From Heloderma charlesbogerti (Eukaryota; Chordata; Lepidosauria; Squamata; Helodermatidae), in the NCBI GenBank assembly GCA_026122225.1, contig JANEZZ010001401.1:248001-312000 (forward strand): 64,000 bases of DNA, read 5' to 3'. The position numbers and the translations under genes were made by a program. Shown here one piece after another: positions 21,171 to 31,760 of the stretch (the stretch's first letter is position 1; every line of letters starts with the position of its first letter). Under the pieces are notes generated by a model. The model saw only the letters and a program-made list of their open reading frames with translations, was not told the DNA's origin and did no database searches.

Positions 21171-22179
21171 GGAGAGACACCACAAGTGGTTAAACCATTA
21201 TTTTCGCCTACTGCCCAATTTTTAATAATGATGAGATATCAGCAGTATAGATGTAAAGGTGTGCTGATGCTAGGATTATGCAGGAGTGGGATTTTTTGCC
21301 ACACTATGTCCTTCAGCCTTGCTGGACCTGTAAATCTAGAAGCAGAGAAATAAACACAAAGCCGTCCATTGGGAGATCAAGCAGTTCTAGTTTTACACCC
21401 TTGCTTTGTGCTCCCTGACTGCCGATCGATCATATTGAGTTGCACAATGATAAACTAACAATAATTGGACACAATTCTAAAAATAAAGGCCTTCCTAACA
21501 AACATCTTTATAAATAAATATATGCTGCTGTGCTGTGCTGTTCTGAGTGTTACTGATTTTTCGCATGCGTGTGTACATGCATTTTTGAGACTTACTTTGT
21601 GGGTCCTTTTTTAAAATAAAAAAGTAACAAAACAATACTTAAACCTTGTAATAAGCCTAGCGAGGACTTCATAGTAACAGAATAAATTGTTGATGAAAGC
21701 AGGAGGTTAAAAAACAATGACAACTTCCAGTTTTTCTTTTTCAGTCCCTAAATGCCTGCGAGAAAATATGGGCCTTGAACCTTTTATGAAAAGGTAACGG
21801 AGAGGCCATTGATGAACCTCATCAGGGGTCTATAATGGAAAACAGCCTCCTCCTTCTACTCAGTTCTAACTTCTCTGCTAATGGCTGTTTGAGCAGGTCC
21901 CTCCTTGAAGATCTTAATTGAGTGGGTGGGTGGGGATGCTTATACAGGATTTTATATGGGTATATAAAGGGGGAACCCTATTAACAGAAAGCATCTACTT
22001 TCTCTTCCCTCTATCACTAAAGGTAGATAGTTATGTTACTGCTGGAATATCGACATTACTTGACCATTACAGGGCCAGATCTTAGGATGCGCCACTACAA
22101 ACTATATCTTACAGTCCCACAGAACATGCAGATTACATGGTATATGAACATTAGCATTTCCTACTCTTGGCTATATTGT
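21171..22179. other. Unassigned sequence
   Basis: AT-rich. No repeat family or exon is recognised. Confidence 0.4.
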
Positions 22180-22245
22180 TCCATTTATTTATTTATTTTC
22201 ATTTCTATACCACCCAATAGCCGAAGGTCTCTGGACGGTTCACAT
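22180..22245 (-). mobile_element. L2 LINE 3' tail scrap
   Basis: 'atttatttattttcatttct' then 'accacccaatagccgaagg' and 'ggacggttcaca', identical in layout to the L2 3' end at 35165. Confidence 0.75.
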
Positions 22246-22324
22246 ATTTCTGATGTTCAATCTGTGAATGCTATTGTCTATGTATCCAACATGGCACAAT
22301 CCACAACAAGAGAAGGTATCAGCA

Positions 22325-22352
22325 GGTGTGTGTGTGTGTGTGTGTGTGTGTG
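22325..22352. repeat. (TG)n microsatellite
   Basis: About 13 or 14 uninterrupted TG units. Confidence 0.92.
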
Positions 22353-22604
22353 AGTGAGAGGGGGAACCCCCAGGGTTGCAGAAGTACCAAACAAAAATAT
22401 TTAGGGGAAAAACCCAAATGGGGTGTATGTGAACCCCCAAAATAACCCAATGAGACTAAGCATATGGAATGGCCGTGGAATGCTAACTAAGTGTTGGGGA
22501 AAAAACACAAAAAAGGGAATGTGGGGAGGAGGAGCGAAGGGGAGTGGCTAGAACCCTGAATAGAAGCACTCAAAACTGCAACGTTTTGCTGCAGGGCCTT
22601 CATG

Positions 22605-22735
22605 TTATTTGTTTGATTGATTGTATTTCTATTCCACCTTTCTGGGACCAACCAAGGCAGTTTACAAAAAGTTCAAAACATAAAAACCAAAGCCAAAGAA
22701 AAACATAGTAAAATATTTAAAACTACACTAAAAAT
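22605..22735 (-). mobile_element. L2 LINE 3' tail
   Basis: 'gattgattgtatttctattc', 'caccttt' and 'caaggcagtttacaaaaagt', then A-rich sequence: a reverse-complement L2 3' UTR. Confidence 0.65.
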
Positions 22736-23330
22736 GGCTAATAGCCATTGATGAATCTACCCTCCCTGAATTTGTTTTTTCCTTTGGTGAACCCACCTAA
22801 GACGGACATCACCTCATCTTGTGGCGATTAATTCCAGAAGTAAATTGCTTTAGTTGTTCCTGTACCTACTGTTCAATCAGTTTTCGGTGGGTGATCTCAG
22901 TTCTTCTGTTTTGAGAGAGATAATAATTAATTTCTGTGCCCTCTCTCTCTCTCTATGCAGGCATCATGTTCTAAACCTGTGTCATGGCTCTGCTTAGTTG
23001 TCTTTCTTTCTAAACAAGCCCTCTCCTCAAAACCCCTACATCTTTTGTTGTTGTTGTAAGGATGGTACTTCATTCCTTGGTCATTTTAGATGCCCTTTTT
23101 TGTACTTTCTCCACCTCTATGATATCTTTTGAAGTGGTGTGATAAAACCACATATTCTAAATGTGGCTGCATCAATGGCATTATGCTTCCCTGCCCCCCT
23201 CTCCCGCTTCTTGAGCCCCTTTCCAAATAATTCTTATCTGCCTCTGAGCTGACATTTCCTTCTGAAGTGCAAGATCATTATCCCGGGATATAGCCAATTT
23301 AGAAGACAGATACTGTGATTAATTGCACCT
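22736..23330 (-). mobile_element. Old CR1-type LINE, diverged
   Basis: Reverse-complement CR1 wording: 'aatagccattgatgaatcta', then 'gatggtacttcattcc' and 'actttctccacctctatgat', then 'aaatgtggctgcatcaatgg'. The reading frame is lost. It carries more changes than the CR1 copies at 26.6 or 59.2 kb, so it probably belongs to an older subfamily. Confidence 0.55.
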
Positions 23331-23525
23331 CTAGCAGCCCAAACTATGGTCCAATTCTCACATTTGTATTTGAATGTGGGAGGTCTGATTCAGACAATTA
23401 TTTTCCCTTTTACATGGTGGGGGAGTGGCAGCCTGCCTTCCCTCTCTAACCAGCCAGTATACTTGTCTGTCTCCAAGGCCACCAGATGTTAATGTGTGGG
23501 CATAACATTTCAATAGGGCATAAGC

Positions 23526-23677
23526 ACATTAATTAATTAATTAAAATTATTTTTTCACCTCTTTCCAAGGTCAAAACCTTCTCAAGGCAGTTTACAAAAT
23601 AAAAACATGAAACAGCATGTAAGATCGCTCTCTCCCTCTCACCAAAGCAGCACCATTAAAATACCACTCCAACACAA

Positions 23678-23722
<45 letters not shown>

Positions 23723-24535
23723 ATCAGCAACAGTTAAAACCATATAATATAAAACATGGAACATAGGCCAGCATCAGTTAAAGGTGGACTGAAAGTTTTT
23801 AAGGCTCAGTTGTGCCTGGTTGGCTACTTGTGAATTGCCAAAAAAGAGGACATGTATCACGAAAATAAAGGACAAAAGAGGGCATCAATTTGCATAAAAT
23901 TTACATATGCTAATTTATATGTATGGATGCACATTTAGGGATAGTTATTACAATTCAAATAGAAATACAGTACATAGCACAATAGTGTGGGCTAGGTGGC
24001 ATGTGCGCCTTGCTTAGTCTGCTGTTGATGTGCTGTTGATGTGCAACTTCAAGGCCCAGTTCTTCCTTCTGAAGGTTCTTTATCTTTAAAGCAGACCTGG
24101 ACTTGGCAACCCTTTATATAGAGGACACCTTCAAAACAGCAGACAGTTCTCTGTAAAAGAGGACAGATGGCCACACTGACTTCTGTGGAGGAGCATTCCT
24201 TACGGGCTGGGTCACAGTTCTTCTGTGGCTGGTCTTAGGGCCTAGCCAGGTTCATACAGGAGGTTGTTCAAATAACCTGGTCCCAAGCTGTTTAGGGCTT
24301 TAAAGGAATCATCAGCATTTTAAATTGGGCCTAGAAATGCACTGGCAACCAATGCAGCTGGCGCAGAATCAGTGTTCTATACTCTGAGTGTGCCTAGCCC
24401 CCACAAACAACAAGGCACTGAAATCTGCACCAATTGAAGCCTCCGAACCATTTTTAAAGGTAGCCCTGCATGACAGGACATATTACAGTATTCTAAACTG
24501 GATGTAACCAAGGCATGAATGTGCATAGGCCCTAG
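23526..24535 (-). mobile_element. Old L2 LINE, composite
   Basis: Left part: an L2 tail (attaattaattaaaattatt, ctcaaggcagtttacaaaat). Right part (24190-24535): L2 C-terminal region ('aataacctggtcccaagctg', 'tgcactggcaaccaatgcag'). Between them, 23800-24185 does not read as L2 and may be another insertion; 'aaaagaggaca' occurs near both its ends. Highly diverged. Confidence 0.55.
23680..23721. repeat. (TAA)n microsatellite
   Basis: About 14 uninterrupted TAA/ATA units inside the L2 tail region. Confidence 0.92.
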
Positions 24536-24952
24536 ATCATACAGTCAGTTCCAGATTTTATCTAGGATATTGATTGAGCTATTAAATCCTACATGGGTTC
24601 CATTGTACATAGTATTCTTTATTGAAATGTTATACTCTGGTGTGCATGCCCTTTAGTCTCAGAGATGGAACACCCATACCAGCTGAGCAGGAAGGGAACG
24701 GAAGTGTATTCTGCTGCTCCCACCATATAAAGAGCCAGGCGTAGAGTGTCATCTCTGACTTGAGCCATGACTGTCACCTAATTAAAGAAATGATGTTGTT
24801 TGATGAATTGTATGACTTTAGGTATGATGAGCTGTTGTGTGAGGGGAAAGGGGGAAAATGCCTCTTTCCAGATGGTACTTTCTACCTTCAGTTTTTTTTA
24901 TTTTTAAAGAAATACTCGTATTAAAAATATTTCCCTTTGATTGATGGGACAG
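24536..24952. other. Unassigned sequence
   Basis: No recognised repeat or gene. Confidence 0.45.
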
Positions 24953-25507
24953 TGTCAGGAGCGCCCTAGCTGCCTCTTGCAGTCCCTTCCAATAGCCAAC
25001 TCAGGACACAGATGACGAGGATTCTTTCCAAGGCTTTATTCCTTTATTCCTTTATGACTCTTTCAGATACTAATCACTAGCGACTAAGCAAGGAACAGCA
25101 CTGGGGAAAGATAGCAGAGAAGCCTAAGCTCCGGGTAAGGCAGTTGGTCCCCGTTTGAAGGGGAACCACAGGAAGACCCTGAACTTATGGGCTAGGGAGA
25201 GACCCTCCCTCTTTCCCTTGGGTCCTCGGGACACGACCGTTGTTTGAGTGCCAAATGAGTGGAACACCTCCTTTCTGCGCCCTCCATCTGTCGTCGCTCC
25301 CTGCGTCTGCACCGAGCGTCCAGCAAGCCCCCCTCCAGCGCTCTCTCACTGCCAGGGTCACTATCTATCCCAGGAATGCTGGCAGGAGGAATCTCTGCTG
25401 GCTGCTGTGCCTGTGAGGGATGAGCTGGCTCCTCTCCCATGGATTGCTGTTCTTCCTCAAAATCAGAACTGCTCTGGGGCTCTATGGGCTCAGTTTCCAC
25501 CCTGACA
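24953..25507 (-). mobile_element. Solo LTR, copy 1, with 5-bp target duplication
   Basis: On the minus strand it starts TGTCAGGGTGG at 25507 and ends CTCCTGACA at 24953, giving TG..CA ends within TGTCA/TGACA inverted repeats. GACAG flanks it on both sides (24948-24952 and 25508-25512). AATAAA (minus, 25040-25035) is at a plausible R/U5 position. No internal retroelement sequence or second LTR is nearby, so it is a solo LTR left by recombination. A homologous LTR is at 28827. A Ty3/gypsy-like or retroviral parent is possible; the 5-bp duplication does not decide. Confidence 0.88.
25192..25507 (-). other. Reading frame conserved inside the LTR
   Basis: About 103 codons run from the first bases of the LTR to a stop at 25194-25192. 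The predicted peptide has an acidic Ser/Glu-rich start and an Arg-rich end. LTR 28827 has the same frame and the same stop position. It may be the 3' tail of the parent element's last gene running into its LTR. No domain is recognised, and as a solo LTR it has no upstream coding region. Confidence 0.55.
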
Positions 25508-25512
25508 GACAG

Positions 25513-26150
25513 TCAATAAATTTTTAAAATCAATTAATAAATTTTATTAACCAGTTAAATGTTGCAGGCCTAATTCATTCTCATTTGCAGAAGTTCTATA
25601 TAAAGCAAAATAAAAATAGCTGTGGAAGTATCAATATATATGTGTTTGTGTAATCTATCTGTCCTACACACATACACACACACACACACACACTTGAATT
25701 GAGCTTGTATTTTGCAATCATGTCATGAACTCCACATTCCTGGAAGCTACTAGAACTCCACCCCTCCACCCCCAGTTGATTCAAGTGTGTGAGAGGCCAA
25801 AAGTGTTAAGAGGGGTGGTGGTGCTCATGGCGGTGCAATATTAAATTAAAAACTAAAGTCAACATGGATCCCAACTGTACTGAAAAGAATATTATTGAAT
25901 AGTAGAAGAACCAGAAGTGTTCAGGGAATACTGCCCTAAATATAAAGTAAACATCACATCCTGAATTTTAACTGTTAGAGGTTTTCTAAAAACTACCATT
26001 TTTCAGACTCTTCTAGCCATCAAGGTGACTTGGGCTATGTTCTCATCAAAGTTCAGCTTTCTAACTAATGCAGGAGTACCTTAAACATTTTGGTGTCCCT
26101 CTCATTCCCCCATTTTGAAGGAGAGGTGCCTCAGAGTATCAAATATGATG
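25513..26150. other. Unassigned sequence with (CA)n
   Basis: A (CA)n tract lies at 25665-25693. Otherwise nothing is recognised. Confidence 0.5.
25665..25693. repeat. (CA)n microsatellite
   Basis: About 13 CA units with one TA interruption. Confidence 0.9.
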
Positions 26151-26552
26151 GGTTATTATTTGGTATTGCTGCCTCTTGTTAAAAAGGCAGTAAGCAGAGT
26201 AAAACAAAAAGGCAGAACAGAATGAGAGTTTACCAGACCCACATGCACACACAAAGCTAAAAAGGAGACCACACTTTTCTTTTAGTGAAGAAAAGGTAAA
26301 ATGGTTTACTTACATTATTCTTGCACATAAGATGCAGCTACAGCGTAGAGTTTCGGATGAAGTTTGTTCAGTCCATTTATTTGTGTTCTGTTATGAAGGC
26401 AGGAGAGAGAGAGACGGGAACCCATATGCTCCCAGCAGTGGAGGAAGGGGGGGAGGGGGGAAAGGAAGCAGAGGAGCAGGAAGTCACAAGGTAGGCTATA
26501 GAGATGCTAAGGCTAGCTATGCCCAAAATTCTCATGCATTAACTAGCCCTCC
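26151..26552 (-). repeat. Unclassified dispersed repeat A, copy 2
   Basis: Reverse-complement partner of 1912-2292. In this copy the minus strand has a clear AATAAA (aacacaaataaatggactga) followed by a GTAAGT-like donor (ataatgtaagtaaacc), which fits an LTR with an R region and splice donor. A CR1 starts about 20 bp beyond its end. Confidence 0.6.
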
Positions 26553-26569
26553 AGGAAATTCCTGACTTG

Positions 26570-28708
26570 TGTGGCGGATAACTTCCTCCTACAGAAAGTA
26601 GAGGAAGGAACTAGAGGATTGGCTATCCTTGACTTGATCCTAACCAACAGAGATGACTTAGTGGATAAGTAGGAGTTACAGGAACTCTGGGGGAAAGCGA
26701 CCATGTTATACTTGAGTTCTTGGGTCTAAAGGAAGCAAAAGCCGAGTGTAGCCAAACATGTACCCTGGATTTTAGGAAAGCTGATTTTAATAAACTCAGA
26801 ACAATGATCAGTAAGGTCCCATGGCAAGCAACGCTAACAAGAAAAGGAGTCCAAGATGGGTGGGAGCTTTTAAAAAAGGAAATTCTCAAGGCACAATTAC
26901 AAACAATTCCAACAAGAAAAAAAGGTGGAAGACAACAGAAGAAGCAAATGTGGCTTCACAAAAAGCTTAGAGATGACCCGAAAACAAAAAAGGACACATA
27001 TAGGAAGTGGAGAGAAGGCCAAGCAACAAAGGAAGAGTACAGGCAGGTAGCACAGAATTGCAGGGATGGTGTCAGGAAGGCTAAAGCTGAGAACGAGCTG
27101 AGGTTAGCGAGGGATGCTAAAAACAACAAAAAGGCTTTCTTCAGCTACGTGCATAGTAAAAGACAGAGGAAAGAAATGGTGGTTCAGCTATTAAATAAGG
27201 ATGGCAAAATGATAACGGATGACAAAGAAAAGGCAGAAGTGCTAAATTCCTGCTTTGGCTCAGTCTTCTCCCAAAAGAGGGTCTATGACCCCCCTGGTAA
27301 AGGTGAAGTACAGGCTGAAGGGGCAGGAGTGCAGCTTGAGATCAATAGGCATATGGTCAAAGAACACCTAATTACCTGGAATGAGTTCAAATCTCCAGGG
27401 CCAGATGAACTGCATCCTAGAGTAATAAAGGAACTGGCAGAAGAACTCTCAGAACCGCTGTCTATTCTCTTTGAGAAATCATGGAGGACGGGGGAAGTGC
27501 CAGATGACTGGAGGAGGGCTAATGTTGTCCCTATCTTCAAAAAGGGTAAAAAGGAGGAACCTGGGAACTACAGACCAGTCAGTCTGACATCAATCCCTGG
27601 GAAAATTCTGGAGCAGATGATAAAGCAATCCATCTGGAAGCACCTTGAAAATATTGCAGTGATTACTCAAAGCCAACATGGATTTGTCAAGAACAAATCC
27701 TGCCAGATGAATCTGATCTCATTTTTTGATCAAGTAACCTCCCTTGTAGACCGTGGGAATGCTGTAGACATCATATACCTCGACTTCAGCAAAGCTTTCA
27801 ACAAAGTGCCCCATGATCTCCTGATGAGCAAACTAGCTCAAAGTGGGCTAGATGAAAGAACTATCACATGGATCCACAGTTGGCTACAGAATCGGACTCA
27901 AAGAGTGCTTATCAATGGGATATTCATATTCTCAAACTGGGGAGAGGTAACAAGCGGGGTACCGCAGGGCTCAGTTCTGGGCCCAGTGCTCTTCAACATT
28001 TGTATTTATGACTTGGAGGAGGAGGTGCAGGGAATGCTGATAACATTTGCAGATGACACAAAATTGGGTGGGATGGCTAATACTTTGGACGACAGAAACA
28101 AAATTCACAGTGATCTTGATAAGACTGGAGCGCTGGGCAGAAAACAACAGAATGACATTTAATAGGGATAAATGCCAAGATCTGCACCTAGGAAAAAGAA
28201 ACCAAATGCACAGTTACAAGATAGGGGATATGTGGCTCAACAACACTACAAGCGAGAAGGATCTTGGAATTGTCATAGATCACCAGCTGAATATGAGCCA
28301 GTAATGTGATGTGGCTGCAAAAAAGGCAAATGCTCTTTTGGGCTTCATTAATAGAAGCATAGCTTCCAAATCCCAGGAAGTACTAGTTCCCCTCTACTCA
28401 GCACTCGTTAGGCCTCATCTGGAGTACTGTGTCCAGTTCTGGGCACCACGCTTTAAGAAGGATGCAGACAAGCTGGAGAGGGTTCAGAGGAGGGCAATGA
28501 TCAGGAGACTGGAAACAAAGCCCTATGAGGAGAGACTGAAAGAACTGGGCATGTTTAGCCTTGAGAAGAGAAGACTGAAGGGGAATATGATAGCGCTCTT
28601 CAAGTGCTTGAAAGGTTGTCGCAGAGGGGAAGGCCAGGATCTCTTCTCAATCATCCCAGAATGCAGGACACAGAAGAATGGGCTGAAGTTACAGGAAGCT
28701 GGCTCCGG
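26570..28708 (+). pseudogene. CR1 ORF2 (endonuclease end plus reverse transcriptase), decayed
   Basis: The main frame (26720-28162, 480 codons) holds NYRPVSLTSIPGKILE, motif A with the catalytic Asp in YLDFSKAF (about residue 355), motif B VPQGSVLGPVLFN, and motif C FADD (residues 443-446). One extra base near 28123 shifts the frame. Translation continues in 28047-28304 up to a TAA at 28302-28304, and then in the same frame from 28305 (AAKKANALLG, EYCVQFWAP, FSLEKRRLKG). The reverse transcriptase core is unusually complete, but the gene is broken by a frameshift, a stop and the hAT insertion. The TAA is shared with the CR1 at 34.56 kb. Confidence 0.92.
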
Positions 28709-28723
28709 TAGGGATGTCAGAGA

Positions 28724-28793
28724 ATTCCGCCACGGATCTCGGTGAGGCCGAATGCCAGTGCATTCGGCCCCCCGAAATCTGTGGCGGAACGGC
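28724..28793. repeat. Nested hairpin near the left end of the hAT-like element
   Basis: 'ttccgccac' pairs with 'gtggcggaa' at the outside, and GGCCGAATGC with GCATTCGGCC at the inside. Confidence 0.85.
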
Positions 28794-28826
28794 CTGCACC
28801 CCCTGCCCCTCCCCGCGGATCCTCCC

Positions 28827-29356
28827 TGTCAGGGTGGACACTGAGCCCATAGAATCCCAGAGTAGTTCTGATTCTGAGGAAGAGGAGTCGCTCCTGGGAG
28901 AGGAACGCGCTCCTCTTTCCCAGGGCCAACAGCTGACAGAGATTCCTCCCACCAGCATTCCTAGCTTAGATAGCAGTCCTGGGAGTGACAGAGCGCGGGA
29001 AGCAGACTTGATGGACGCGCGACGCCGACGCAGAGAGCGGCGCCAAACGGAGGGTGCAGAAAGGAGGCGTAGTGCCCGGTTGGCGCGCAAACAACGGCTG
29101 CGCCCAGAGGATCCAAGGGAAAAGGGGAGGGACTCTCCCTAGTCCTTAAGTTCAGGGGTCTGCCAGTAATTCCCTTTCAAACGGGGACCAACTGTTCCAA
29201 CGTAGGGCATAGGTACTCTGCTGCTCATATCTAGTTGCTAACAGTAGAGTTGTTAAGTTGTAAAAGAGGAATAAAGCTTTGAAAAGAATCCCTTTGTCTG
29301 TGTCTGGACTTGGCTACTGGATTAGACTGAGAGAGGCCTCCAAGGAGCCCTTGACA
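28827..29356 (+). mobile_element. Solo LTR, copy 2, inside the hAT-like element
   Basis: Starts TGTCAGGGTGG and ends GCCCTTGACA; AATAAA at 29270-29275. Homologous along its length to the LTR at 24953, and carries the same sense reading frame, ending at 29142. Flanks CTCCC (left) and CCCCC (right) agree at four of five bases, a plausible but weak target duplication. It splits a C-rich part of the host element. Confidence 0.85.
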
Positions 29357-29499
29357 CCCCCCAGGACGAGACTTACTTGGAGCGGATGTTCCAGGCAGTG
29401 GCGGCTGCGGCGGTGGTGGCTGCGGCTGCGGCAGCTGGTCTTCCAACCGGCCGCCACCATTTGCAGTCTGGAGATTTTTTTTTTTTACAGAGACGTGAA

Positions 29500-29935
29500 A
29501 GGCTACGTAAAAATTTACGTAGCCTATCACGGCTGGGTTAAAAAAAACAAACACGCGTACGCAAATGGCGGCTGTAGCCGCCGCCATTTGCGTTCCTTAT
29601 TTTTGGCCGTCTTAGTCTACGTAAATATTTACGTAGAGTATGACAGCAAAAATAAAGGGGAACGCAAAAAGCGTAGCGGGTGCTATTTGCGTCCCTTTTT
29701 GATTCGCCGTTTTAGCCTACCTAAATATTTACGTAGGCTAAAACAGCGAATCAAAAAGGGACGCAAATAGCGCCCACTACGCTATTTGCGTTCCCCTTTA
29801 TTTTTGCCGTCATAGTCTACGTAAATATTTACGTAGACTAAGATGGCCAAAAATAAGGAACACAAATGGTGGTGGCTGTAGCCGCCGCCATTTGCGTACG
29901 CGATGTGTGTGTTTTTTGTTTTTTTTTTACCCAGA
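29500..29935. repeat. Large palindrome with repeated TACGTA hairpins
   Basis: Centred between 29726 and 29727 (aaat/attt). The left arm (about 29535-29726) and right arm (29727 to about 29933) match as inverted copies over roughly 190-205 bp, with small length changes in the T/GT-rich outer part. Each arm contains its own hairpins, with cores CTACGTAAATATTTACGTAG and CGCAAATGGCGGC / GCCGCCATTTGCG. A further hairpin (11-bp arms, GGCTACGTAAA) lies just outside on the left, and another (about 19-bp arms) near 29933-29974 on the right. Confidence 0.92.
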
Positions 29936-30378
29936 GCCCTCTGCAGCCGGAAATCCGGCTGCAGACGGCTCTGGCCTGGGCATGGCTGGCTGCTCTGCGG
30001 AGCCGCTGCGGAGCACAACCGGCCGTCGAGGATTCCGGGGGGGAGGAACGGATCGCCTCCCCCCCATCGAGGATTCTGGGGGGAGGGATGGAACGCTTCC
30101 CCCCCCACCATAAACTTAATCCGCGGAAAGGTAAGGGACTTTCGTACATCCCTAGGCTCCGGCTGAACATCAGGAGAAACTTCCTGACTGTTAGAGCAAT
30201 ATGACAATGGAACCAATTACCTAGGGAGGTGGTGGGCTCTCCCACACTGGAGGCATTCAAGATGAGGCTGGACAGCCATCTGTCAGGGATGCTCTGACTT
30301 GGATTCCTGCACTGAGCAGCGGGTTGGACTTGATGGTCTTGTAGGCCCCTTCCAACCCTACTATCCTATGATTCTAAC

Positions 30379-30694
30379 TACCAAACTGCCCACTTTCTGT
30401 AACTTGCAGAGGAGGTTGCAATATTCCCAACGAGATTTTCCACCAAATTACAGCAGACAGTACTGGGCTATATGGAGCAGTGATCTGATTTGGCAGCTGC
30501 CTACATCTTTCTTGAGGTGACCCATACAATTGTACTGCAGGACCAACAGGTATTGGGAAACCTGCCAGATGAGACATGCAGTTATGAAGAACAATGTGTA
30601 TTTCTTCTTATGAATCAGCAGGAATCCTTGATGTATCTTCTGAGTGTCTGTTATTTTTGTCTGTTATCGGTATCACTAATAATATACTGGCAAC
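30379..30694. other. Unassigned sequence
   Basis: Nothing is recognised between two CR1 3' ends. Confidence 0.45.
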
Positions 30695-30790
30695 TTGTTC
30701 TTCCCATAGGCATCTGGTTGGCCACTGTGTGAAAAGTACTAAATAGGCATTTGGTCTGATCCAGCAGGGCTCTTCTTACATTCTTAAATG
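30695..30790 (+). mobile_element. CR1-type 3' end fragment
   Basis: 'catctggttggccactgtgt' and 'tttggtctgatccagcaggg', then 'ctcttcttacattctta': the 3' terminus of an older CR1-type subfamily. The inverted equivalent is at 58330. Confidence 0.65.
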
Positions 30791-31520
30791 CCACTTTACA
30801 TTCTGAGCCAATTGTTTACTTTTTTCACCTTACCCGGCCCGGCTTTTTTGTGGGAATCTCTGAATGGCAGGAGAACCTTTGCCAGGGGCACAGCTTGAGA
30901 CAATGAAACAGTAGGAGGAGGAGAGTGAATTCTGAGGAGGGACAGATGCATCTGGATGAAAAGAGAACCAGGGAACAGAAATGTTGTTTCATCAGAATGT
31001 TTTTTAAAATGACCATTAATTGTGTCTGAGACTGCTGTACATTTGGCTCAGTATCTCCAAATTTTAATTCCCTGATGTTGTTATTTTTCATTTTATCCAG
31101 CACAGTGTACAGCCCAGTCCTTGCAGTTGTTGCTTTGGGGAGGTATTCCAACTAGGTCCTTCTGTCCAGACTTTGTTGGAAAGCTAGAGCAGAACTTGGC
31201 AGTGGACCCAGATTTGGGAATTCAAGTCACAAACAGAGGAGAGATGGGATGTTTTATACTGGAAAACTGGTGTGTGGGAAGCTGGTGCTTAACCCTTCCC
31301 ATGCCTTCTGTTCTTCCCTTATTGCCTCCTCCTCTTAGCTGTTTTTTCCCTCATGAAGCAGCAAACATGCTCCCAAAACCTCAGCTGGGGGCAGAAATGG
31401 TTGTGGGAGGGGGTTGCAAGGGGAAAAAGCGAGTGAGGAGAAGGCCTTTGCATCCACAGCTTCTCTACTACAAATTGCTGTCTCCCCCAGAGAGTGCAAT
31501 TTATAACTATGCACTTACTT
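30791..31520. other. Unassigned sequence
   Basis: No repeat or exon is recognised. The 156-codon frame at 31121-31591 has no known motif and runs into a SINE. Confidence 0.45.
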
Positions 31521-31760
31521 TTTTATTTTTTTTATTGCATTTATATCCCGCCTTTTTTCCTGTTGCAAGGAACCCAAGGCAGTGTACATAATCCTCCTCC
31601 TCTCCATTTTATCCTCACAACAACCCTGTGAGGTAGGTTGGGGTGAGAGTCTGTGACTGGCCCAAAGTCACCCAGTGAGCTTCCATGGCTGAGTGGGGAC
31701 TAGAACCCAGATCGCTGGGCTCCCAGTCCAACACTCTAGCCACTACACCACACTGGCTGT
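31521..31760 (-). mobile_element. tRNA-derived SINE with L2-type tail
   Basis: Reverse complement of the family at 12169: 'tttatatcccgcc', 'cctcacaacaaccctgtgag', 'gactagaacccagatc' and 'actacaccacactggct' at the head end. Confidence 0.87.

Larger units (their letters stand above)
28709..30154. mobile_element. hAT-like non-autonomous palindromic element, copy 2 (both ends present)
   Basis: Begins TAGGGATGT (28709) and ends ACATCCCTA (30154): perfect 9-bp terminal inverted repeats. GGCTCCGG is duplicated exactly on both sides (28701-28708 and 30155-30162). An 8-bp duplication with TAGGG-type ends fits the hAT superfamily. A solo LTR occupies 28827-29356; without it the element is about 916 bp. 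The remainder is stacked hairpins with no transposase, so it would need enzyme from elsewhere. It is rich in CpG compared with its surroundings, which suggests recent arrival or protection from methylation. Confidence 0.9.
26570..30378 (+). mobile_element. CR1 LINE, 5' truncated, split by a hAT-like element
   Basis: CR1 starts near 26570 in the last part of the endonuclease domain, runs through reverse transcriptase to 28708, is interrupted by 28709-30154, and resumes at 30155 with 'ggctccggctgaacatcag'. It ends at the typical 3' terminus 'ccttccaaccctactatcct atgattct' near 30378. Without the insert it is about 2.35 kb. Confidence 0.92.

Noticed and set aside
26720..28162. A 480-codon frame as a host gene
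   Set aside because: It is CR1 reverse transcriptase, with a frameshift and stop downstream.
28714..29142. A 142-codon frame as one protein
   Set aside because: It fuses the hAT-like element's left end with the LTR frame; only the LTR part recurs at 25.2 kb.
29500..29935. A CRISPR array (repeated palindromic units)
   Set aside because: The units are mirror-imaged around one centre, without equal unique spacers or cas genes, inside a vertebrate transposon.
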